A stretch of 11,563 nucleotides of DNA from JADHLN01 sp965658435. Its GTDB lineage: Bacteria > Pseudomonadota > Alphaproteobacteria > Rickettsiales > JABIRX01. The position numbers and the translations under genes are program-made. Location of the stretch: the NCBI GenBank assembly GCA_965658435.1, contig CBFHSE010000044.1, positions 1-11,563 on the forward strand, in the 5' to 3' direction. The notes below the pieces were generated by a model. The model was given only the letters and a program-made list of their open reading frames with translations. It made no database searches and was not told the origin of the DNA. Every line of letters starts with the position of its first letter. Position 1 is the first letter of the stretch. Positions 1 through 7,031 of the stretch are shown here, piece by piece.

Positions 1-3000
1 TTTAAAACATTAGAATCAAATGAATATAGAGGTACTGCATGGAATAATTATCGTGGAACTTTATATGTAAGAGTTGTAGATCAAGAAATATTATTAAAAA
101 AACAAGAGTTGGGTATAAATCATGGAGAATGTGATTGGGTAAATAAGAAGGAGGAATTAAAAAAATTATATGATAATAATTTTGGAAATTATACAGTAAG
201 CGTAACTGTTATTGAAGATTATAGAGATAATATTATGCAAATTAAAGATATATTATTTGATAAGTTTGATGAAATATTTTCATTAGATTTTAGAAAAACC
301 TATTATCAAAATTTAGTAGGAAGAACAGTAATTGAAATAACTGATGAAGTTAATAATAAATATGATGCAGTAAGAGAATCTGATAAATCAGAAATTGAAG
401 CAAATTATGAGCAAAGAATTAATGATTTAAAAGATAGCTATGGAATGGATGAGTTTAATTATGATGAATTAGAAGAGCAACAAAAAACAGAATATAATAC
501 TAGAGTTGATGCTATCAATGCTGATAAAGCTGTCGAAAAAAACAATCTTGACCTAAGAATAGATGAAGAAGTAGCTAATGAAATAGATTTTAGATTAGCT
601 AATAATGATCCAACACTGCAAAGATTAATTAAAATAGTTGTTACATTATATATTGTTTTCACTGCCATAGGTTTTCTTCTTGGTGCAGTTCAATTGAACC
701 AAACAGATTTGCTAATAAAAATTATAAAAATAGGATTTATTTATACTATGTTAAATCCTGGCTCATGGGAATTTTTCAATATGTTTTTTGATGTTTTTGA
801 AAATGGAGCAGCTGAATTATCCATGACAATAACTAAGACATTTATGGGAGTTGTATCTGAAGAAGGTTTTACCCCAATTGATGCAATATATTCAAAAATT
901 GATGAATTAATATTTATGTTTTTTCAGCCTGAAATTCATTGGAAAATATCCGCAATAATATTTTCTCCTTTCATCGTAGGTTTAGTAATGGTTGCAATGC
1001 TTTATTATGCATTTTTTCTCGTTTTATATGCAATAGCAAAATCTATATTTATATATTTAGTTATAAAAATAATGCTGACTATTCTTTTTATGGTTGGACC
1101 AATATTTATAATATTTATTTTATTTCAAAGAACTAAAGGAATGTTTGATTCCTGGTTAAATATGCTAATAAGCTATTCATTTCAAATAATCTTCTTATTT
1201 ATTACAATAGCATTCTTCTCTGCATTAATATATGATGTTTTTTATCAATTATTTTACTACCCAGTATGCTGGGATAAAGTATGGTCAATAAAAATTGGTC
1301 AATTATCAGAAATTAATTTATTATATTTCTGGAAATTCCAAATGGCTGATCCAAAATATGGTGATGTTTACAATGCCTCACTGGGACCAGATTTTACCTC
1401 AATGTTATTTTTTTTGACATTAGGATATATATTTAAACAAATGATAGATAAAGTTACGGATCTTGGAGATAAAATTTCAGGTGAGGGTGGTATCGGAGCT
1501 GGATCATTAGCACAAAATATGATGCAAGATGCTTTCAAAACTGCTGGTCAGGCTTTTGGATTCGCAAGAAAAAAAATTGCTCAACCAATAATTGGCAGAG
1601 CCTTATATGGTGGAATGAAAATTAGCTCTAGAGCTGTAAGAGGAACAATTTCCGGAGTTGCTACGCTAGGATCAGCAGCTGTTAATACAGCGGTAAACAG
1701 AGATAAAGGTAATGAAGCTGCAAATTCAATAAAAAATAAAATTAGTGATGCTAAATATGCTATAAAACATGCAAGAAGAAATCCCGTAGATACTTTAAAG
1801 TCAGCACTTAACGCTTTAGATAAAGCTGAAGAAGGATACCAAAATACTACGTTTAAGTCTTCCATTGGTGCTAATAAGGTTAATTTTGGTAAAGGAAAGC
1901 AGTTTTCTGAAGAAGTTAGTAAAGTAAAAAGAAAAACAATTAATTCGGTTATGTCAGAGATAAAGTCAAAAGCAATATCTGATAAAAAATCGAAATCAAT
2001 GTTAAAAGAGAGCTTAAGAAAAAATTTAAAAAAAATTGGAGTATCTGATGCTAAACTAGATGAAAATATAGCTAAAAATTCATTATCAAAAATAGAAAAA
2101 AGATTTGGAAAATTAAGGAATGAGAATAAAGAGAAAATTATTGGTGAGCTTAATAAAGAGCTTAAAAGAAAAATGAAAGCGTTAGGTTATGACAAAGATT
2201 GTAAGTTTGAGGAGATTGATATAAGCAATATAGATATGTCAGATATTAGTAAAGCTAGAGAAGAAATTAGCTCTCTTTATAAAGAACAAATTAGAATGAA
2301 ATATCAAGGCAATATAGCAAAATTCATGTTTAATAATCCTTTCGAGTCTGATCTGGACAGAGCAGTTCGTGCTGAGGATAGATATATTGAGGACAGGCTA
2401 AATAGCATAGAATATAATAAATATGATATTAAAAAATCGGAAAATAAAATTAATTCTTATAATATTGAGTTACAAACAAAAATTAAAAAATATAAATCAC
2501 TATCTGGTAATTTAGATAAGCAGCTAGAAGAGATAAATAGAAATGGTGAGGTTACTGATGGTCAAAAGGAACAATTTAATAAAAAAAATAAACTACTACT
2601 TCTTGAATTAAAAAATTTAAGAAAAGAAATAACTAACTTGAATAAAAATCTTCAGGAAGAAGAAAAGATTAAATTAAAAAAGGAGTTAGAAAAGGATTTT
2701 CGTAATGAAAAATTAAGAAAAAAATATTCAGAATTAGAAGAAAAAGCCCGAAAAGCAAAAGAAGAAGGTTATATCTATAAAGAAAGTGAAGAAAAAATAC
2801 AAAGCTATGAAAATGAAAGAAAATCAAAGTTTAGTGAATATGAAGGACAATTGATAAATGACATGCTAAATGATCAAAGAATATCTGGAATTTTTGAAAG
2901 AGATTACGATGAATTCAAAGAAAAAATGATTCAAGAAATAGGCAAAGCTAATAATTTTAACGAGCTATGTAATGTATATGATGAAATGATTGAAGAAATA

Positions 3001-3453
3001 GCAGAAAAAGGAGTGGACAAAGAAGTTGCAAGACAAGAGATTATTTTAGGTGAAGATTTTGATAAATATGAATTACTACTTGAGCAAGATAGAGATAAAA
3101 ATATACAAACTAACCCTAACGAATTATCAAGTCTTGATAATGAATTGCGTGATCCAAATTTAGGTTCAGATGAAACAGATTCTGGTTTTATTGACGATGA
3201 TAATGAGGATGCAACTCAAAGCCAAGAATCAAGCGAGCAGAAAAGAGAGCTAGTAGAGCAAACTCAAAGATCAAGATCCTTACTAGCTTTAATAAATGAA
3301 AAAAAATCAGCACTTAACAAATTACAGGAAGAATTAAGGGTCGCTAATGATAGAAGGCAAATAAATAAAATTAAAGGCAGAATTTCTCAGTTAGAAACAG
3401 AAATTTCAAGGCTTAATGCCGAATTAACAGCTGAAAGATCACGAAATTTATGA
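1..3453 (+). CDS. virB6: VirB6/TrbL-family type IV secretion channel protein with long coiled-coil C-terminal extension (5'-partial)
   Basis: The frame is open from base 1 with no stop, so the gene starts upstream. The TTG at 109 is an ordinary internal Leu codon, not a start. At least 1150 residues are present (numbered from base 1). Residues 1-210 are a hydrophilic, presumably periplasmic segment with two Asn-Asn-x(1-2)-Gly beta-type motifs (15-25 and 59-70). The VirB6 core follows, with membrane segments near 211-230, 237-256, 315-360, 361-377, 387-409 and 468-480. It carries the family signature GPIFIIF...LFQRT...F..WL (about 366-386) and a YYPVCW loop (419-424). After a Gly-rich linker (about 490-500), the last 650 residues are Lys/Glu-rich, mostly helical and coiled-coil, with an acidic block (about 1055-1071) and a final leucine-heptad helix (about 1090-1150). 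VirB6 forms part of the inner-membrane T4SS translocation channel. Rickettsiales carry several enlarged tandem copies, as here. The role of the extension is unknown. Confidence 0.9.
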   Translation, partial: FKTLESNEYRGTAWNNYRGTLYVRVVDQEILLKKQELGINHGECDWVNKKEELKKLYDNNFGNYTVSVTVIEDYRDNIMQIKDILFDKFDEIFSLDFRKTYYQNLVGRTVIEITDEVNNKYDAVRESDKSEIEANYEQRINDLKDSYGMDEFNYDELEEQQKTEYNTRVDAINADKAVEKNNLDLRIDEEVANEIDFRLANNDPTLQRLIKIVVTLYIVFTAIGFLLGAVQLNQTDLLIKIIKIGFIYTMLNPGSWEFFNMFFDVFENGAAELSMTITKTFMGVVSEEGFTPIDAIYSKIDELIFMFFQPEIHWKISAIIFSPFIVGLVMVAMLYYAFFLVLYAIAKSIFIYLVIKIMLTILFMVGPIFIIFILFQRTKGMFDSWLNMLISYSFQIIFLFITIAFFSALIYDVFYQLFYYPVCWDKVWSIKIGQLSEINLLYFWKFQMADPKYGDVYNASLGPDFTSMLFFLTLGYIFKQMIDKVTDLGDKISGEGGIGAGSLAQNMMQDAFKTAGQAFGFARKKIAQPIIGRALYGGMKISSRAVRGTISGVATLGSAAVNTAVNRDKGNEAANSIKNKISDAKYAIKHARRNPVDTLKSALNALDKAEEGYQNTTFKSSIGANKVNFGKGKQFSEEVSKVKRKTINSVMSEIKSKAISDKKSKSMLKESLRKNLKKIGVSDAKLDENIAKNSLSKIEKRFGKLRNENKEKIIGELNKELKRKMKALGYDKDCKFEEIDISNIDMSDISKAREEISSLYKEQIRMKYQGNIAKFMFNNPFESDLDRAVRAEDRYIEDRLNSIEYNKYDIKKSENKINSYNIELQTKIKKYKSLSGNLDKQLEEINRNGEVTDGQKEQFNKKNKLLLLELKNLRKEITNLNKNLQEEEKIKLKKELEKDFRNEKLRKKYSELEEKARKAKEEGYIYKESEEKIQSYENERKSKFSEYEGQLINDMLNDQRISGIFERDYDEFKEKMIQEIGKANNFNELCNVYDEMIEEIAEKGVDKEVARQEIILGEDFDKYELLLEQDRDKNIQTNPNELSSLDNELRDPNLGSDETDSGFIDDDNEDATQSQESSEQKRELVEQTQRSRSLLALINEKKSALNKLQEELRVANDRRQINKIKGRISQLETEISRLNAELTAERSRNL
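3450..3453 (+). promoter_or_regulatory. ATGA stop/start overlap coupling the two virB6-like genes
   Basis: The TGA stop of the upstream virB6-like gene (3451-3453) overlaps the ATG of the next gene (3450-3452). No convincing Shine-Dalgarno sequence precedes this ATG; the upstream bases are AAGATCACGAAATTT. Termination-reinitiation coupling is therefore the likeliest way the second protein is made, which would keep the two channel proteins in fixed proportion. The start is independently supported because the encoded N-terminus is a clean signal peptide. Confidence 0.7.
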
Positions 3454-6176
3454 TAAAATTCATATTATTAACATTATTAACAATAATTTTAGCGTCATGT
3501 GGAGATCCAGATTGCATAGATGCTAATGATTTTGGAGAGCCAAAATTTATGCTAAGTGCCAAAGGACAGGCTATTGAAGCTAAATTAGATGATAATAGTG
3601 AATTTAACTTTTTAGAGGTCACTAAGTCAACTCCTACAGGTTATGTTTTAAACGGAGAGCAGCTGAGAATAAATGTTAATGGAGCATGGTCACCATGGAG
3701 TGAAGATATTTTAAAAGATTACCGCTATTCTTGTCATCAAGATACGATTGAAATAGGAGAAAGTAAATCAATAGCTGAATATAAACATTTAGTAAAATCT
3801 CGAGTTTGTAATGAAACTTATGGTTTTGTTGAATCTTCAGCAGGTGAATATATTGGGCATAAATTTGAGCAAGTAAAAGCTTGTAGTGATCACTCATTTC
3901 AAAATAATATTTGTTGGTTTCCTTATGGCTGGGGAGTAATGATAGGCTTTTCAAAGGATATTCATTCAGAAAATGAGATTTTAATTCATATGGGTCCAAA
4001 AGTCGTAACCCAGGATAACAAAAAAGTTTTTATTATGAATAAAGAAGAGCTTCAACAAATTAAAACTAGTCTAAATTTGTCTGATTGGAGTAGCATAAAA
4101 CTTTATCTCAGAGTTCATGATAATAGTTATAATGACAATATTAATGGTTGTATAAAAAAAGATATAGGTGGGACATATCCTAAACTAAACCCTGAACATG
4201 GAGATGTTTATAAATGTGGAAAGGGCCTGCAATTTACCTTTGTAAATGGTATTTTAAAAGATGACCCAGGGTTCTTGGAAACAGCAGCTCAAGTATTTTT
4301 AAACCCCTCTGAGGAGTTAATTACAAGTTTTTACAACGCTTTTATTAATTCAGCTACTTATAAGAATATTTTTTATATCTGTTCAATTTTATTTGTGATT
4401 TTTATACCTGTAGGGTTTTTTACCGCTTATTTGCAATTATCATTACAACAACTACTAGTTATTTTAATAAGATTTGCAATTATTAGTAGCTTATTAAGTC
4501 CAACAGGTTGGGAATTATTTGATAAATATGTAAAAACATTTTTTTGGGAAGGAAGCAATAATCTTGCAAAGCTTGTTGTTGACACTACAAATTTATCAAT
4601 AAAAGGTGAGCAATCGGTTGCAATAGAGATTGGTGACTCAATAGATTCCAATGTTTTATCAGACGCAGATAATGTTTTGTTAATGCTATTTTCTAGCGCC
4701 ATTAATACTAAGTTAGTAGCGCTAATTTTATCACATGATTTTGGTCTATTGATTGTATTGGCTCTGTATTTTACCTTCTACATTTATATATTTGCCATAT
4801 TAAAACTAGCAGTGATTCTAATTTTCTTATTTATTGCAATGAGTATTTTATTATCAATTGCACCAATATTCCTAATTTTTGGTTTATTTCAATATACAAG
4901 GGAGCAATATTTTGAGAAGTGGCTGCAATCCTTAATATCTGTATCACTGCAACCAATGATGTTATTTACTTTTTTTGGTATGTTTCTTGCTGTAGTTAAT
5001 AGCTATATCTATGATATGTTATATTATGATGCATGTTGGTACATAATAGTCGATTTACTAATTGAAAAGATAGGTTTCTGGAAAGTTAGTCAAGCTTATG
5101 GAGATATTGATTCTATATCAGGTATAAGACCTAAAATTGAAGGTTCGCCTAATATAAAGTTAGAAGATATATTTTTGTTATTTTTAAGTGCAATGGTAAT
5201 AAGATATATAGTAGATAAAGTGCCAGAAATCAGTGAAAAAATTGCGGGAGGTTTTTCTCTTGGTTCAATCAATGATATAACAAATAAAACATTAAGTGGA
5301 GTTGAAAAATTTGGTGAAGAATTTGCCAAAGCTACTGCAGGAAGCGTATGGACAAGAACGGCTGGTAAAGCTCTATCATCAGCGGCAGATAAATTACCAT
5401 CAATAATTAGTAAAAACGCTCATAAAATAAGTTTTGGACTTATTAATAAAACTAAATCGGCACAATTAGCATCAGCTAAGAAAAAATTATCATCACAATT
5501 GAAGTCTAAAGGTTGGTCAAAAGAAGATATTGATAAAGCAATGAAATCAGGCAAGTTAGATAAAAAATTAGCCAAAGAAATGATAAAAGAAAAAGCAAAA
5601 GAAAAGCGTTATGGTACAAATACATTAAATCCTTTGAAAATGGGATTTGGTATTATGAGAGAAATTAAGGATAATATTAAAAATTCAGCAATTATAGCAG
5701 CCTCAGGTAAGATGTCATCTAAACAGAAAAAGCAGCTAAAAGAAAGTAACTTAAGATCTGATATAAAAAAGCTAAACAAGGATCAGAAAAAGATGGAAAA
5801 ATTACAGCAAAAAGCAAGTAATATAGTTGATAAGAAAGTTGGAAAAAAAGATTTAGAAGATATAGCTAAAGGTATAAAATATGAGGAGGGTAAACAAGGA
5901 AATATTGATGATATTGAATATAATAAAAACAGAATAAATAAAGAAATAAAAGAAAGGATGCAAGAAAAAGGCTATGCTGAAGAGAAAATAGATCAATTAA
6001 TTAATGATAATAAAAATGAGTTAAAGAACATATTTAATGTAGATGATGACTTCTTTGACATTTCAGATGATGATGATGATTCAGATGATGGTTATGATTC
6101 AGATGATGATGATTCAGATGATGATGATTCAGATGATTTATATAGAGGGGATTCTGATCCTAATAGAAGAGATTAA
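3450..6176 (+). CDS. virB6: VirB6/TrbL-family type IV secretion protein with lipoprotein-type signal and acidic repeat tail
   Basis: The 908-residue protein is a complete enlarged VirB6 paralogue. Residues 1-17 read as a bacterial lipoprotein signal: short basic start, hydrophobic stretch, then lipobox L-A-S-C with Cys17 followed by Gly. Residues 18-300 form a Cys-rich exported domain (Cys 22, 95, 120, 145, 155, 234, 256) with a DNSYNDNING segment (224-233). The polytopic core spans about 304-590, with membrane segments near 305-330, 333-350, 421-445, 446-468, 469-482, 493-520 and 573-587. The motif APIFLIFGLFQYT...F.KWL (471-492) matches the upstream paralogue (GPIFIIF...LFQRT), as do L-x-P-x-x-W-E-x-F (349-357) and YYDACW (525-530). 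Residues 600-860 are Lys-rich and helical. The tail (872-908) is Asp/Ser repeats. It overlaps the preceding gene by 4 bases and probably works in the same T4SS inner-membrane complex. Lipidation is inferred. Confidence 0.92.
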   Translation: MIKFILLTLLTIILASCGDPDCIDANDFGEPKFMLSAKGQAIEAKLDDNSEFNFLEVTKSTPTGYVLNGEQLRINVNGAWSPWSEDILKDYRYSCHQDTIEIGESKSIAEYKHLVKSRVCNETYGFVESSAGEYIGHKFEQVKACSDHSFQNNICWFPYGWGVMIGFSKDIHSENEILIHMGPKVVTQDNKKVFIMNKEELQQIKTSLNLSDWSSIKLYLRVHDNSYNDNINGCIKKDIGGTYPKLNPEHGDVYKCGKGLQFTFVNGILKDDPGFLETAAQVFLNPSEELITSFYNAFINSATYKNIFYICSILFVIFIPVGFFTAYLQLSLQQLLVILIRFAIISSLLSPTGWELFDKYVKTFFWEGSNNLAKLVVDTTNLSIKGEQSVAIEIGDSIDSNVLSDADNVLLMLFSSAINTKLVALILSHDFGLLIVLALYFTFYIYIFAILKLAVILIFLFIAMSILLSIAPIFLIFGLFQYTREQYFEKWLQSLISVSLQPMMLFTFFGMFLAVVNSYIYDMLYYDACWYIIVDLLIEKIGFWKVSQAYGDIDSISGIRPKIEGSPNIKLEDIFLLFLSAMVIRYIVDKVPEISEKIAGGFSLGSINDITNKTLSGVEKFGEEFAKATAGSVWTRTAGKALSSAADKLPSIISKNAHKISFGLINKTKSAQLASAKKKLSSQLKSKGWSKEDIDKAMKSGKLDKKLAKEMIKEKAKEKRYGTNTLNPLKMGFGIMREIKDNIKNSAIIAASGKMSSKQKKQLKESNLRSDIKKLNKDQKKMEKLQQKASNIVDKKVGKKDLEDIAKGIKYEEGKQGNIDDIEYNKNRINKEIKERMQEKGYAEEKIDQLINDNKNELKNIFNVDDDFFDISDDDDDSDDGYDSDDDDSDDDDSDDLYRGDSDPNRRD
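6063..6137 (+). repeat. In-frame 15-base tandem repeat (Ser-Asp4) encoding the acidic tail of the second VirB6-like protein
   Basis: The unit TCAGATGATGATGAT occurs twice exactly and adjacent (6099-6113, 6114-6128), followed by a 9-base partial unit (6129-6137). Related degenerate units lie upstream (6063-6080 with five GAT codons; 6081-6089), interrupted by GGT TAT GAT. It encodes Ser followed by runs of Asp. The unit length is a multiple of three, so gain or loss of units would change tail length without a frameshift. Perfect codon identity suggests recent slippage expansion rather than old protein conservation. Confidence 0.85.
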
Positions 6177-6185
6177 AGTTTCAGC

Positions 6186-7028
6186 ATGTTTTTAAAATCT
6201 TATGCCAAGATCAATTTATATTTAAATATAATTAAAAAAACATATCAGTTTCACCAAATTGATAGCCTATTTTCTTACATTAATTTATATGATGAAATTA
6301 TAATTGAAGAAAATAACAAAAATATTTTGAAGAGCAATTATAACATTGCAACAGACAAAAATATAATACAGCACACAATTAATAATTTTAACTGCAAATA
6401 TGGAGTTAAGAAAAAATTTAAAATTATTCATAATAAAAATATTCCCATTGGCAGTGGAATGGGCGGAGGTTCATCAAATGCAGCAGTAATTATAAAATAT
6501 TTATATGATTTTTATAAAATAAAGGAAGATTTTAGTAATAAAATATTATTTGCTAAAGAGTTAGGCTCAGATATTCCTTTTTTTTTACAAAATAATTGCA
6601 GATATATAGGCGGAATTGGTGATGTTATTTTAGATAAATGCGAAATATTGGAGCTACCAATTATTTTGATTAATCCCAGAAAAATTAATATTACAAAAAA
6701 AATCTTTAAACTTCTGAAAAAAGAAGATTTTAATATTGAAAATACCAATAAAATAAATAATTTCCCGAATATAAAAACTTTTTTTGATTACTTAAAGCAA
6801 CAAAAAAATAGCCTTTATAAATCTGCTATTAAGGAGTGCCCAGAGATAGAGGAGATAACTAGTTTTTTAAAAAATGAAAATGATGCTTTTATTCAGTTAT
6901 CAGGTTCTGGGGCAACCTCATTTTTAATTTGTAGTGATCTGGAAATCAGAGATTATTTTTATAAGAAATTATTAAAGAAATTTCCAAATTTTCTCATTAT
7001 AAAAAGTAATTTGCTTAATAAAATATGA
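6186..7028 (+). CDS. ispE: 4-diphosphocytidyl-2-C-methyl-D-erythritol kinase (IspE)
   Basis: This GHMP-family kinase phosphorylates the 2-hydroxyl of CDP-methylerythritol with ATP in the MEP route to isopentenyl diphosphate, in the cytosol. The 280 residues match the usual family length. Visible motifs are the N-terminal SYAKINLYL (5-13), with Lys8 aligning to the substrate-site Lys of the family; the glycine-rich ATP loop PIGSGMGGGSSNAA (87-100); LGSDIPFF (127-133), with Asp129 as the catalytic Asp; and the C-terminal SGSGATSFL (239-247). All key motifs are intact. The ATG lies 9 bases after the virB6-like stop with no strong ribosome-binding site, so it is probably read through from the T4SS operon. 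It converges on alr with 3 bases between stops. A run of nine T residues at 6578-6586 lies inside the Asp129 motif and could promote slippage. Confidence 0.96.
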   Translation: MFLKSYAKINLYLNIIKKTYQFHQIDSLFSYINLYDEIIIEENNKNILKSNYNIATDKNIIQHTINNFNCKYGVKKKFKIIHNKNIPIGSGMGGGSSNAAVIIKYLYDFYKIKEDFSNKILFAKELGSDIPFFLQNNCRYIGGIGDVILDKCEILELPIILINPRKINITKKIFKLLKKEDFNIENTNKINNFPNIKTFFDYLKQQKNSLYKSAIKECPEIEEITSFLKNENDAFIQLSGSGATSFLICSDLEIRDYFYKKLLKKFPNFLIIKSNLLNKI

Positions 7029-7031
7029 ATA

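Noticed and set aside
459..668. Minus-strand 69-codon open frame inside the first virB6-like gene
   Set aside because: It is antisense to a clearly coding frame, has no recognisable domain, and its composition mirrors the sense gene.
939..1136. Plus-strand 65-codon frame within the first virB6-like core
   Set aside because: It is an out-of-frame reading of the membrane-helix region, which scores as Ile/Phe/Tyr-rich in any frame.
3676..3999. Minus-strand 107-codon open frame opposite the second virB6-like gene
   Set aside because: The sense frame has a signal peptide, VirB6 core and conserved motifs. The antisense frame shows no family motif or ribosome-binding site.
1..6176. A conjugative plasmid or integrated mobile element
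   Set aside because: The two VirB6-like genes sit directly against housekeeping genes of the same base composition, with no relaxase, integrase, transposase or attachment repeat. A chromosomal Rickettsiales-type T4SS cluster fits better.
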